Of a stretch of 64,000 nucleotides of DNA, positions 1 through 13,267 are shown piece by piece. Made by a program: the position numbers and the translations under genes. The stretch covers positions 1 to 64,000 of the forward strand of contig NJPS01000048.1 of the NCBI GenBank assembly GCA_002946415.1. The letters run 5' to 3'. Position 1 is the stretch's first letter; every line of letters begins with the position of its first letter. This DNA comes from Rutstroemia sp. NJR-2017a BVV2. Its lineage: Eukaryota > Ascomycota > Leotiomycetes > Helotiales > Rutstroemiaceae. The notes beneath the pieces are model-generated. The model did not search any database. It had not been told where the DNA came from and saw nothing but the letters and a program-made list of their open reading frames with translations.

Positions 1-187
1 GATTTGGATAGGATTTTGAGAGTTTTCAACTCCCAAATCCGCCATTTTGACCGCGACGACGATATCTCGACAACTAGCAGGCGTATTGCTAAGCGGGCTA
101 GCAGGTTCGATCCGCAGAAGCGTGTATAGTCGGATTTAATATCAGTATTGATGTTTTTGGATTCGGTATTGTTTTTCGAGCGAAAAA
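1..187 (-). mobile_element. LINE copy A, 5' end, little mutated
   Basis: Read on the minus strand this is the 5' untranslated/ORF1 start of the same LINE family found throughout the window; it matches 3355-3540 and the 5' ends near 21,060 and 29,200. The body of the element lies left of the window. It keeps many C and G bases (runs such as CCGCGACGACG and AAGCGGGCTAGCAGG) where the other copies have T and A, so it looks almost free of RIP. The match ends near 180, followed by about 25 bases of unmatched sequence before copy B. Confidence 0.75.
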
Positions 188-211
188 TGGTTTTTCTATG
201 AGATGAGTTGT

Positions 212-3200
212 TAATTAGTTTTAGATCTTATACTAATTATATAAATATTAGTTAGATATATTGATAATTAATAAATACTAACTAATTTGGAATCTGATTA
301 TTTACTGATTTTATTTACTTTAAAAGAGAAAAAAGAATTAATACTTCTAAATAGATAAAAATTAATTAATATTTATTTTAATATTAAATTAGTAGATTAG
401 AAACTATTTTCAGATTATTTAATTAAAATTATAAAGAAATTGATTATTCTAATTAATCTCTTTCTTGATTTCACTTAGCTAGATCTTAAATTACACGAGA
501 TAATATAAAATTATCCAGAATCAATTAATTCAGAACTATTATTACTAATTCAACTAATAGTTAGTAAAGTTATTTCAAAGATTAAATCTAATCTAAAAAC
601 TAAATCTTGGTAAACTTCTAAATTAAAAAGTCTAAGAAAATCGATAATATTAACTTAGAGAAAATTAAAAATCCAAATTAATTAAACTAATTAAGGTTTT
701 TATTAAAAATAATATTGATTAATTTGGAATCAATATTTTTTAACGATAAAACTAATTAAAATGAATTATTAAAATACTTTTCTTGAAAATAATAATTCTA
801 AATCAATATTTAAAGTTTTTAATTATATTAAATCTTACTTTAATCAATTTTTTCTAACTATTTTAAGTAAAACTATTTGTAAAAAGAAAGAAATTATTTT
901 GAAAACTATTCTCTTTCTCCAATCTTCTAATTCGACTACTTCTAATTAAAAAGAATATAAAATAGTTAATTAGAACTAATCTAAACTAGTTAGTACCGAA
1001 TTAGTATTAGCTTACTTAACTAAAATCAAAGAGAAAATACTAAGACTTAATAGAATTATTTAAGAAATTATCAATAAAGTTTATTTAGTTATTCTGAAGA
1101 TATTTTATAAAGTTTTTATTTATCTAATCGATCTTAGATATTATTCTCAATACTAGAGATAAATAATTAAAACTATTCTTAAAAAACTAATTAAATTTGA
1201 TTATTCAATTTCAAAAATTTATAAAATGATTTTACTTCTCAACTATTTAGACAAAATAAATAAGAAAATATTAATAAAAAACTAGATTTTTTCATCGAAA
1301 TAACTAGTTTATTATATAACTTCTAAATTAATAGAAGATTTAAAAAATTAGTTATTGATATCGGATTATTATTAGTAAATAAGGTTTAAGAAAATTATCT
1401 AAAAAAATATAAAATATCGATTTTATTTTTAAATATTAAAAAAGCTTTTGATTATATCTCAAAAAACCAATTATTAATTATTCTAAAAAATTTAAAACTA
1501 CTAATTATTTTAATTATCTAGGTTAGTTATTTTTTGGAATACTAATTACTTTATTTAAATTTTAATAATCAAATTAAATAATTCCAATCTATTTCAATCA
1601 ATATCTTCTAAGATAATTTGATTTTGTTAATTCTCTTTTTAATTTATATTAAAGAACTATTTCTATTAATTTCTATCTTAATCTAATTATATATAGATAA
1701 TATTGTATTAATTATTAACTTTACTAATTTTAAAAAGAATTATAAAATTCTAGAAAGAGAAATTAATCAATTATATACTTTGAAAGAAACTAATAATATT
1801 GAATTTGATTTAATAAAAATAAAACTAATTTACTTTTTCGAGAATAAATAAAGAGTTACTAAAGCTAATTCGGTTAATTTACCAAATAATTAATAAGTAT
1901 AATTCTTAAAAGTAATAAAATAACTAAAAATATAGTTTGATAATATTTTATATTTCAATTAATATATCTTAATTAAAATTAATTAAGCTAAATTAGTTTT
2001 TTTGAGAATTAATTAATTAGCTAAAATCGAAAATAGATCTTTATTTTTTGTAATATATTAGTTATATATTATTTATATTACTAGTATTTCAGATTCTAAA
2101 TCTTCTATATAATAGAAAGAATAAACTAAATTTAAAACTTAATTTTAATATTTATAAAATTTAGTTTTTTAAAAGATCTTCAAAGTATTTAGAACTAATC
2201 TAATAATTTCTATAGAATTAAAAACTATATTAGTATTTCTCTAAATTTATTTAAATACTACTAGCTATTAATATATATTTAGAATTCTTAAAATAACTGA
2301 AAATTATCTAATTTCAAAAGCAATTTAGATTAAATCGAAGATTAATAATTAGTTCTAAGATTGTTTAATACTAACTTAAAAAGAATTAATCAAAATAACC
2401 TAATTAAAGCAAATTAGATATTTAATATTTTTATTAGTTTATTTTCAGTATTTGGAATTAATTAATTCTTTTAAATTTCCACTTTAAGTTATTACTTCTT
2501 ATTCGGTTGAAATTAGTAAGTTATTCAAAGAATTAGAAATTGAAAATTATAAAACCTTAACTATTTTGTTAACCTCGAATTAATATTTAATTTATATAAA
2601 TAGATTAGAATTAGTAAATCAAAAAAGAATCGGAATTGATTTTACTCTTTTTAACTTTAATCAAGAACTAATTTAGAAATCTAATTAGAATATTGAAATT
2701 AGTTAACTAGTTTATAATAACAAATTAACTAGAATAGCTAAAGAAATCAAACTAATAAACAAAATAGTTTAAAAAAATCAAGAATTTATTATTTTCTCAA
2801 ATAACTAAATTACTTTATAAAGATTAAAATTACTTAATAATAAATTTAGATACTAAATAATACTAGTTTATAAAGCTAATTAAGAAATAATCGGAAAAGA
2901 AATTAAAATCAAATTAGTTTAGATTCTAGATTATTTCTAAATATTAGATAACAAAAAAGTAAATCTATTAGTTAAATCAGGAATGAAAATAGATCTTTTA
3001 ACTAATATAACTAGTTTTAGTTATTTAAAAGTTCAAATTAAACAAATTAAAAATCAAGAATAGTTTTAATCTTTTTCTAAAACTCTGGGGACTATTTTAT
3101 TTAGTTGAATTAATTATTTAAAATTTTTTAGACTTTCTTCTCAAAATTGAATCCAAATCCCAAAATCAATTAAAAAAAACTATTATTAATATCTTCTATT

Positions 3201-3334
3201 AGTTGAAAATCAGATATAGTTATTTAAAATCATATTTATATTTATTAAAATATACTAGTAATAATAAATATATTTATAAAGTTAAAGAGATTTTTAAAGA
3301 TTTATTTTTAAATTACTTTCTTTTTAGTTTATAG
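212..3334 (+). mobile_element. LINE copy B, 5'-truncated, heavily RIP-mutated
   Basis: Starts inside the endonuclease domain (matches 5640 onward) and continues through reverse transcriptase, RNase H and most of the C-terminal Cys/His domain, where it stops near 3,330 against the 5' end of copy C. Every frame is full of TAA/TAG. The remaining 3' UTR and tail of this copy are not next to the junction. No coding capacity remains. Confidence 0.75.
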
Positions 3335-6300
3335 TTCAACTCTTTGATAATAGAAGAAAAAATACTCGAAAAAACAATACCGAATCCAAAAACATCAATA
3401 CTAATATTAAATCCAACTATATATATTTCTGCGAATCGAACCTGCTAGCCTGCTTAGTAATATATTTATTATTTGTCGAGATATCATCGTCGCGGTCAAA
3501 ATAGCGGATTTGAGAGTTGAAATCTTTCAAAATCCTATCTAAATCGAACCTTCTTCAACCTTAATCTATCAATATACCTCCGGACCTACTAATAGCTTTA
3601 CTATTCGATCTTCTCCTCTTATTAATATCGATACTAAGATAGATAATAGCTCGGGATTACTAACTACTTCGATTTTTAACCCAAATTTGGATATATCTAG
3701 CCTAAATAAGATTTTCAGTTTGGATCTATTTAATACTACTATAAATACTACTATTGGATCTGGTAGAAATACTTACTACTTTTCTAAATAGACTAACCTT
3801 TTCACTTTTTCCAAACCAAGTAAAACTATTTGTTTCTCTACTATTGAATCTATTATTCCGGATCTGGCTAGTGCTAAGATTCTCTAGATATATAATTTAT
3901 TAGTAGAAGTATATTTAGCTACTAAATTATATAATAAACAAGTTCAAATCCTCGATTTAATCGAGATATTTAGAGAATATACCGAATCAGAAAAACTATA
4001 AAAGGTTACAAATTAACTAGTTTCTTAAGTTAATAATCTGGAATATACTATCTAAAAAATCGAAGCTAAAACCAAAGTAACTAGTATTACTAATAGTACT
4101 AATATCTCGATTTTCAAAAATCTTCTTATTCAGACTAATTCGACTAACTTAATAATTTCTGATACTATCCCGACTATTTCGGTGGTTAATTTATCTCCTG
4201 GACCCACTTTTGCTTTAGTAATACTAGTAGATACTAATAGTACTTCTGGAAACTGGACTATAATCAAAAAAGGCCCGAAAAATATAAAAGTTCAAAATCG
4301 ATTAATTCTAATTCGAGAGTTTGAAACCCTCTTTTCAGTACTAGTATTTCGAAATACTATTAATAAGGTTTTCTTGGATAAAAATATTAAAGAACTAGTA
4401 ATCTCTTCTATTACTAGTATTAGTAATAAGAAGAATTTAGTAATTACTAATACTAATCCTTTTACTTTCGATTTTCTAATTGAAAAAAGAGCTATTTAGA
4501 AATATTTAATTACTTTTAAATCAATAATTAAAGATGAACTTTGGTATAAAGTAGTTCTCTATAGAATTCCCATTTTGGACTTCAATATACCTTATAGAAT
4601 AAAGTTAGTTTTGGATAAATTAAAGACTTTTAATTCTAATCTGAATTTAAAATCTATAAATACCCTTTATTAGTTATTCTCAGTAAAAAATCGAGTTATT
4701 AAATAAACTAGATCAGTAGTAGTCTCTTTTGCTACTAAAGTAGAAATCGAAAAATATATTAGAAACTGAATTTGGATAGTTGGAATTAGTATTAGAGCTA
4801 AAAAGCTTCTAACTACTTCTAGATCTACTTAGTATACTAAATATCAAGGATTTGGATATTTGGCAAAATTTTGTCGAAAAGGGACTAAATATAGTCTCTA
4901 TAGCAAACTCTATACTATATAATAATACTACTATTCAATTTGTAAACAAAATAATTAGAAATATTTCTATTTAGTTCCAAAATATACTAATTGCAAAAAT
5001 AATTATATTTCCATTTTAAAAGAGTGTGAAATTTATAAAATTATTAAGAGAACTAGCTTATAATTAATACTAGTACTTAGATTATCTAAGTAAATCTTAA
5101 TCAAAGTTTAGCTATAACTGAATTAGTACTATAGCTAGTTATTAAACTAAAAATCGATTTAATTTTAGTTCAAGAACCTTAGATTATAACTGAAAATCCA
5201 GATTACTCAAATAGTTGATCGATTTCTTATAATAACTTTAGTTAAATTTTTCTAATTATTTTAGAATTTAGATCTCGAATATTTATTTATATCTCGAAAG
5301 CCTATATACCTAGTATTATACTAGCTTCTTCGAATCTAGATTCTGATTTATTAATCTTATTAGTAATCGAAGAAAATAATACTTTCGAATTAGTTAACCT
5401 TTATAATAAAAATAGCCAAATCAAGAGAATTTCGACTAAAATAATAAAAAGAAGTTTACTATCTAGAACTATTTCGGCTAATTCAATAATTTTGGGTGAT
5501 TTTAACCTTCATTATCCTTGGTAGAACCCAAATAGCCAAAGTAATTAAACTAGTACTAAGCTAATTAGTTAGATAGAAAAGTAAAACTTGGAACTAATTA
5601 ATAAATCCGGGATTATTATATTTTTCAAAGATACTAGCAAGTTAGTTTTAGATCTTATATTAGTTATATAAGTATTAGCTAGATATATTGATAATTAGTA
5701 AATACTAGCTGATTTGAGATCTAATTATTTACCAATTTTATTTATTTTGAAAAGAAAAAGAGAGCTAGTATCTCCAAACAAACTAAAAGTAGCTAGTACT
5801 TATTTTAATACCAAATTAGTAAACTAGGAGCTATTTTCAAATTATTTAATCAAAATTGTAAAAGAATCGATTATTCTAACTAGTTTTTCTTCTAATTTCA
5901 CTTAGCTAGGTCTGAAATTAGATAAAGTTATATAAAATTATCTGGAATCGATTAGTTCGGAATTATTTTTATTAGTTTAGCTAATAACTAATAAAGCTAT
6001 TCTCAAAATTAAATCTAATCTAAAAGCTAAACTTTGGTAGATTCTAGAGTTAAAAGAGTTAAGGAAATTGATATTACTAATTCAGAGAAAATTAAAAATC
6101 CAAAATAGCTAAGTTAGTTAAGGTTTTTATCAAAAATAGTATCGATTAGTTCGGAATTAGTACTTTTTGAAGATAAAACTAACTAAAAAAGATTATTGGA
6201 ATACTTTTCTTGAAAATAATAATTCTAAATCAATATTTAAAGTTTTTAACTATATCAAATCCTATTCGAACCAATCTCTTCTAGCAATTTTAAATAAAAC

Positions 6301-7217
6301 TAGTTTTAAAGAAAAAGAAGCTATTTTGAGAATTACTCTCTTTCCCCAACTTCTTAGTTCGACTAGTTCTAATTGGGAAAGGTATAAAGCAATAAATTGG
6401 AATTGGCCTAAGCTAGCTAATACCGAATTAGCACTAGTTTGCTTAACTAAAATTAAAAGGAAAATATTAGAATCTAATGGAATTATTTAAGAAATTATCA
6501 ATAAAGCTTATTTAGTTATTTCTGAGATATTTTATAAAGTTTTTGTTTATCTAATCGATCTTAGATATTATCCTCGATACTAAAGATAAGTAACTAAAGT
6601 TATTTTCAAAAAACTAACTAAATCTAATTATTTAGTTTCAAAAGTTTATAGAATAATCTTACTTCTCAACTATTTAGGTAAAATAAGCGAGAGAATACTA
6701 GTAAAAAAACTAGGTTATTTAGCCAAAATAACTAGTTTGCTATATAACTCTTAAATTAGTAGAAGATTTAAAAAATCAGTTATTGATATTGGATTATTAC
6801 TAGCAAATAAGGTTTAAGAAAATTATTTAAAAGGATATAAAATATCGATTTTATTTTTGGATATTAAAAGAGCTTTCGATTATATCTCAAAAAACCAACT
6901 ATTAGCTATTTTAAAAAGATTAAAATTACTAATTAGTTTAATTACTTAGGTTAGTTATTTCTTGGAATACTGATTACTTTGTTTAAATTTCGATAGCCAA
7001 ATCGAATAATTCTAGCCTATTTCAACTAGTATCTCTTAGGGTAGTCTAATCTCACCGATTCTCTTTTTAATTTATATTAAAGAGCTTTTTCCATCGATTT
7101 TTACTTCAATCTAGTTATATATAGATAATATCGTGCTAGCTACTAGCTTAACTAGTTTCAAAAAGAATTGCAAGATCCTAGAAAGAAAAGCTAGCAAGCT
7201 ATATACTTTGAGAGAAG
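3335..7217 (+). mobile_element. LINE copy C, 5' part (ORF1, endonuclease, start of RT)
   Basis: First part of a near full-length Tad1-like LINE. ORF1 lies at about 3530-5070 and is readable at 4182-4499; it ends in degenerate CCHC-type knuckles around 4840-5040. An AP-endonuclease domain follows at about 5080-5640, with the readable motif ILGDFNLHYPW near 5490-5520. The reverse transcriptase begins near 6,500 (LLNYLGKISERILVKKL, then LFLDIKRAFDYIS, then a YIDNI version of the catalytic YxDD near 7,120). In-frame TAG/TAA replace Trp and Gln codons throughout. The element is cut at 7217 by the gypsy insertion and resumes at 14942. Confidence 0.8.
7213..7217. repeat. Target site duplication, left (AGAAG)
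   Basis: AGAAG directly before the LTR; the same five bases follow the other LTR at 14942-14946. Removing the element and one copy restores the LINE sequence seen in uninterrupted copies. Confidence 0.9.
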
Positions 7218-7462
7218 TGTTAGGGTTTACTGGTAGGGAATTATAAGAATATCGTGGTACAGTAGTAATATTGCCGGAGCCCAAACATAGAGCTCTAGTT
7301 GAAGACAAACTAATTGCTGCCGATCTTCTTTTCTTCTTGCTATTCCTTATATTGGGGTCCCTTAGGGTGGGACCCCGTTTCTCGCTCGATCAACCTCCGC
7401 TACCCCTCTTATGTAAGTGATCAACGCCCGGACCCTCGAATTCCCCTTCTATACTCCTAACA
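7218..7462 (-). repeat. 3' LTR of the gypsy element
   Basis: 245 bp. It differs from the LTR at 14697-14941 at 8 positions, all transitions, with no gaps (about 3.3 percent). On the minus strand it runs from TGTTAGGAG to CCCTAACA. Confidence 0.95.
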
Positions 7463-7476
7463 TTATCTCCTCCTCT
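7463..7476 (-). other. Polypurine tract of the gypsy element
   Basis: Directly next to the 3' LTR the minus strand reads AGAGGAGGAGATAA, all purine except one T. Position and composition fit the plus-strand priming site of LTR retrotransposons. Confidence 0.8.
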
Positions 7477-8032
7477 GGGCCGGCTCCGCTACAGCCTCGC
7501 TATGCTTTGTATACATACTCCCGCTATACAGATATTTGGACCCTTAATTCCTTCTTCCTCTAGGCAGATAACTGATACTATCTGTATGTAGCCTAATCGT
7601 AACTTTAAAATTGTATTTGCCAAACTGAATAATGAAACTTCCTCTGATATATCACATCTGATAATCTTCCGCTGTTACTCCGTTGTTATTGCTACCCTCT
7701 TTAACCGGAGCAACTTCCCGTAACTTTCCAGGCTACCATCGTGAAGTGGTGCCGGCGACCTATAGCATACCTTCCTAGCATATTAGGTACTGGAATAGTG
7801 AATGTAAGGTACCGATGTCGTCGCCGAATTCGGCCTGTTTGGCCTGCCTATAGCCTGATTCCATCGGAATCGTACCGGTATAGGTACTAAGTGAATGGTT
7901 TTGTTTGTGAATAACACCGATCTGCCTGCTCCTGCTATACGATTTACCTGATTCTGTACACAGTTTGTTTTATTTGATTCCGATCAACCTCGATCCAGGC
8001 CATTGCCATATTCCCCCCGAACCCTCTACGGT
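7477..8032. other. Non-coding internal stretch of the gypsy element
   Basis: No supported ORF on either strand. Sequence is of balanced composition and lies between the polypurine tract and the TATA box of the antisense gene. It may hold upstream control sites for that gene; I recognise none. Confidence 0.5.
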
Positions 8033-8165
8033 TCTATAAAGGCTCCACCTTCTGCCCACTTAATCCTTTTCCTTTACAACATCACTATCATCTTCTTCAT
8101 CCTCGCCCTCACCTCTCTCACTTCTCTGCTATGTTCATACTACATCCATATTACTCACACCACTT
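8033..8165 (+). promoter_or_regulatory. Putative promoter and leader of the antisense gene
   Basis: TCTATAAAGG at 8033-8042 is a good TATA box. It is followed 25-35 nt later by a C/T-rich stretch (CTTTACAACATCACTATC, CATCCTCGCCCTCACC), typical of ascomycete transcription starts and leaders. It points into the gene at 8194 and is independent of the LTR. Confidence 0.55.
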
Positions 8166-8193
8166 CTTCTTGAATTTCTTACTTGCCATCACA

Positions 8194-8879
8194 ATGTCTA
8201 CCTACACAGATCCCGAGATTACCTCCCGCTCGTCTGGTAGCATGAAGCTGACACATCCTTGTTGTCTTCGCTGCTCCAAGCGGTTTATGGCCGATCCGAC
8301 CATCCGTTGCGCTCCTAAGCCGGGAGCTACTCGTTGTATCCGCTGCTCTCAGCAGAAAACCAAGTATTATCCTGTAAGTAAATCTCATCCTTCGACTACA
8401 CTCCGCTAACCAAGCTAGATCCCACCGCAATTTCGTACTGAGGTCAACAAGTTGATGTCCCTGGCCGACCAGTACGCTGCCATGCCGGAAGGTGAGCCCA
8501 AAGACAGATTCATAGCTCGCCGTCTCAAACCTGCCCAATCTCACTATACTGGCCGGGTTGAGCTTGCGTTTTCGAAGGAGAATCGGGGGGGTGGCGCCAA
8601 GTTGAAGACACCGCAGGATATTGCGATCGCTGGGTTGAAGACATTGAACCGGATCTCCAACACCTTGGATGGCATTTTGGATGTCATACGTTACGATGTA
8701 AGTTTCACCTGCACCTTACTTCCGCTTGCATCCTACTAACCTCATATCCTTTTGTCCAGAGTCGCCTCCCTCCCATCATCTACGACGATGAGGAAATTGA
8801 CCCTGACGACGTGCAGGAGGACGACGTTCCCTGCAACCAACGCGGTGGCAGTCATGCTCCTAGCGATGGAGGAAATTAA
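8194..8879 (+). CDS. Antisense accessory gene of the gypsy element: spliced, Cys-rich zinc-finger-like protein, 192 aa
   Basis: Not a family I can name. Three exons, 8194-8373, 8419-8697 and 8760-8879 (TAA). The introns of 45 and 62 nt have GTAAGT donors, GCTAAC and TACTAAC branch points and TAG or CAG acceptors, all in phase 0. The start at 8194 (ATCACAATGTC context) gives MSTYTDPEIT; an in-frame ATG at 8131 would add 21 residues. Cys 24, 27, 39, 48 and 51 form C-x2-C-x11-C-x8-C-x2-C, followed by KTKYYP where a sixth Cys would be expected; a TGT-to-TAT change could have removed it. After that comes a basic/helical middle (LADQYAAMPEGEPKDRF; GLKTLNRISNTLDGILDVI) and an acidic tail (YDDEEIDPDDVQEDD). 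It could bind DNA, RNA or Gag, but that is a guess. It lies between pol and the 3' LTR, opposite to pol, with stop codons facing each other about 140 bp apart, and has no internal stop although gag and pol have many. Confidence 0.75.
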
Positions 8880-10889
8880 TTGTGGCTTTGGGGTTTTGGG
8901 CGGTTTTTCTCTTCTTGTGGACACTGGCTGGCCGGTGTGAGGACGTTGGGGAGGAAAAGGATCTTCTTGTTGGCTTCGGCCCTTGTTCTTAGAATTTGAA
9001 TTTGAATGCATGGTTTTTCACTTCCGTCTTGCACTTGTACGCATTGCGACTTGACTCTGTTGTGTCAGTGATTTCAAATACTCCTGGACAGCTTCTTGTG
9101 CCCATGACAAATTTGCTTCTGGCTCCTACGTATCTTCTGCTGGGGTATAGCCTCTCCACCGTACCAAATACTACCTTCCTCCCTTCTTATCGCGGTGGTC
9201 TTGAACTGATTCAACCTCCCACTCCAGCTGGTCTTCTACCTGTACTGGTGGTGGTTCAGCTGCTTCTCCCTCCCGGTCTACCCACGATTCTAATAAGGAA
9301 ACATGAAAAACATTATGGATTCGGAAATGAGATGGCAACTATATACAGTACGCTTGACCATGGTTACCAATATACTCAAGGATCGCAAATGGACCCAAAT
9401 ACTTATCTGCCAATTTTGCATTTGGTCTAAGCTGCTTAATGTTGCGGGACCTGATCATAACCCGATCGCCAACTTGGAATTGTCGCTGCTTATACTTCGA
9501 GTTATAAAACTTCTTCTGGTATTCTTGTACTAAACGGAGGTAGGTCGCTAGCAAAACACGCTCTCTGGTAAGTATCTCAACCCTTTCTTTGGCACAAGGT
9601 GCCTCCCCTCCAGGAACATCGTCCTCGATGTTCTGAATACATGGAGCGAAGCTATAAAGGGCGACAAACAGAGATATGCCTATAGAAGCATATTGGGAGT
9701 TATTGTACACGAACTCTGCAAGTGCGAGCTTCGTTGACCAGTCGCTCTGGTTATATATACAATAACAGCGGAGATAATATTCAAGTATCTGGTTCTAGCG
9801 TTCCGTCTATCTATCGGTTTGAGGTCGAAATGCTGTACTAAGTCTACAGCGGATAGATAAGAGGAAGCAGAACATAGACCAGAAATTGGATATGAACTGG
9901 GTTCCCCGGTCAGTAGTAATACCTGCTGGTGTGCCAAAGTCTTTAAAAATCTTCTGTACAAAAATCTCTGCTAGTATAGAAGCGTCAATTATCTTAGTTA
10001 CAGGGATATACCGCGTCATCTTCGTAAACCTATCAACAATTACCAGAATCGAGTTATAAGTATAACCATTCAGTTTGCTCGGCGGTAACCCTGTGATAAA
10101 GTCCATTGTAATCTCTTGCCATAGTCTAGTCGGGGGGGAAAAGGAACTTAACTCGCTATAAGATAAATATCTTTTGACTTTCGTCTTCTGACATACTATA
10201 CAACTGTTAACGTATCGTTTCACATCCGCTCTCATACCGAACCAAAAGTACTTCCTGAACAACAACTCCAAAGTTCTGGAAAACCTATAATGCCCTGCTA
10301 CCGGATCATCGTAGTAACTCCGCAATAGCTCCGCTCTAAAACCTACATCCAGTGGTACGTAGTAAGTAGCCCCTCTTTTCAGAAGTCTACCGTTCCTCAC
10401 TGTAATGCTTGTCCACGTCTGGGACCCAACGTTCTTACCTCGCTTCGGTATCGATTCATACTTCTTTTCCTGAACAAAGTCGTCACCCTGCTGTAGTACT
10501 AGGAGAGCATCAAGAATTGACTCCGTCGCGGGTTCGAATACTGTTTCGGTTGCCGACATATACAACAACCGTGGGATATACCGTTTGCAACCGGCAACCC
10601 CACCGACAGGCTTAAGCACAGTTCCTTTCTCACATGTGCAGCCCAGTTCTGTTGCCCTCAGCCCTGTCTCAGAGGCCCTTCGGCATGGACACGACGGCTC
10701 AACTGGCACTACCTCAGCGGTTTCCCTGGGGAACTGCCTACGTCGGTTCGACCCCAATCCTAGTCCAGATCGTAGGTGGGGAAGCGGACTATCACCGCTT
10801 GCACTGGGCCTAACCGTGCAGCCTTCCGTACATGGACCCCGCACCATGCGCAGCCGACTAAATAGCAATACGGTCTTATCACACCGTAT

Positions 10890-11120
10890 GCCCTGCAAGA
10901 GATAGGACGAACCCAATTCTCCAATGCCGCCTTCAGTGGCCCCGTTCGCATCCCGTCCATATGAAGCACTCTCATTTATAGGATAGGCCTGCAAGAGATA
11001 GGACGAACCCAATTCTCTTATAATACCTTCAGCGGCCAAAACGCTTACACTCCGCTCTCGCGGTGTAGCAACATCTTCAACAAAACTGATCTGTTGGGGA
11101 TAGGCCGAACCCAATTCCCC
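10890..11120 (-). repeat. Three imperfect direct repeats in the pol spacer
   Basis: On the plus strand GAGATAGGACGAACCCAATT occurs near 10,898 and 10,994, and a diverged copy (GGGATAGGCCGAACCCAATT) near 11,097, a spacing of about 96-103 bases. In pol they encode ELGSSYLLQ or ELGSAYPQQ. They lie between RNase H and integrase. Confidence 0.75.
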
Positions 11121-13267
11121 AACACGATTCTCAACGGACTCAACATATAGCTTCTGCCTCAACAACTCATCTGGTCGGCGGGATACGCTATCTGACCTGC
11201 AACCACTACAATTGATACCTGTCGCTATCACCGTGTTCAGGGTCCGCAACTTCATCTGTAAGGTAGAGAGCATCTCGTCTTCAATAATACTTATCTCTCG
11301 CTGATAATCTGGCCGTCTCGATGGGCCATCCGCAGGGTTGGACTTGCCTGGACGGTGCTTAATCATAAAGTCGAACTCAGCTAAACTCTCTGTCCATCTT
11401 GCCTAACAGCCGTTCAACTTCTTCTTAGTTGCGAAGTGCTTCAGGTTATTATGGTCCGTCTTGACTATGACCACCTCGCGCATATGTTGAAGGTAATACC
11501 GCCATTGTTTGAAACTCATAACTATAGCCATTAGCTCAAGGTCGTAGGTCTCGTACCTGATCTCAGGGCCTTATAGCTTACGCGAGTAAAAGGCGATAGG
11601 ATACCATCGGCTTGACGATCCCTCACTATACAGCTGGGACAAGATCCCTGCTATCGCAAACCCAGAAGTATCGATCTCCAAGCGGATCCTCCTCGAAGGA
11701 TCAAAATGTTTAAGCATCGGTACAGAAGTAAACATATCTTTCAGCTGTTCAAACGCCGCCTACGCTTCGTCTGTTATTTGGAATACTCTCGTCGTATCTT
11801 TCAGCAAATCAGAGAGTGGTCGTGCAACCCTCGAGTAGCCTTCGATAAACCGCCTATAGAAGTTAGCAAACCCTAAGAAGACCTGTACTTCTCGGTAGGT
11901 TTTTGGCAACAGCCATTCGCGGATCGCAGCGATATACCCTTCTTCCATCCGTATACCTTCTGTCCCTACAACGAAACCCAAAAAGTTGACTTCTATTAGT
12001 CCAAACTCGTACTTCTTGAGGTTGGCATAGAGTTTGAATTCTCTGAGCCTCTGGAGCACTTCCGCGATAGCGTCGTGGTGTTTGCTCTCATCTTCGGAGT
12101 AAATAAGGATATCGTCGAGGTAAACAACGCAAGTCACGTCCACCAACCCTGCCAGAGCTTTATTGATGTAGGCCTGGAACGTAGCCGGAGCATTGGACAG
12201 TCCGAATAGCACGACATAGTACTCGTAGTATCTGTACCGGGTCCGGAAAGCTATCTTCCACTTATTGCCTTCTCGAATCCTAATCCTGTGGTAAATATCC
12301 TTCAAATCCAGCTTTGTAAATACTTTGGCTTGGCCCAGTCTATCCAATATCTCACTTATAAGGGGAAGGGGTATTCGATCCTTGATTATGATCTTGTTGA
12401 GCCCACGGTAGTCGATACAAAGGCGTAGGCCACTATCCTTCTTTTTGACAAACATAATTGGCGCACCTGCAGCGCTGGTTGAGCAACGTATCCACCCTCT
12501 GTCTTCGTAGACCTTGAGATATTCTCGCAAAACCTGAAGCTCAAGATCTGACAATGGATATAAGGGTCCAAAAGGTGACGCAGTACCTGGTTCGAGGTTG
12601 ATACGGTACTCCATCGCATAGTAGTCAGGAAGTATTCCTACTTCTACCTCGTCGAAAACGTCCTAGTACTCCCAATATTCCTATGGCAACCGGGCGCCTC
12701 CCGCCTCGATCGCTCCCAGTATCCTTCCTCCTGCGTTTCGTACATTTCTCTGTTGTTCTAGCATCAGTACATAGATACCGAGTCGTTTCCTCCTAGCATA
12801 ATGCGCGAATTTCTTAGCATCCACAACTTCGATTGTAGGTGGTATATCACTGTAGCGCCATGTATGCAACAGCCAGTCGACATCAGGGTTCACAGCTTCA
12901 AGCCATGGAATACCCAAAATCAGAGTTACTCCCGGGATTTCAAAGTCGTATACGACAAAACGATAATTGGATTCTGTCTGCCTACCGCTCGAGTCACTAC
13001 ACGATAAATTGAGGTCATGAACACCATAAGCATAAATTATCTCCCCGTTCGCAGTACGCAAGCTCATCGGAGGGTAATCAGGAAGGCTCGGCCATTCGCA
13101 GTCCACAGCCAGACTTTGTACCACACAATTCTCCTCTGCTCCGCTGTCCACCAGCGCCCGCTCCGTTCTCCATCCATCCGGTCCCTGTACCTGTATTGAA
13201 ATAACTATTCTTTTCCCTCTGTCCCCTGCTTCTCCGAGAGCGCCCAGCCACTTAGGGGTAGCGTTGA

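Noticed and set aside
10409..10905. Plus-strand open frames within the gypsy integrase region
   Set aside because: They lie opposite the pol frame, have no domain, and lack introns or a promoter; they are shadows.
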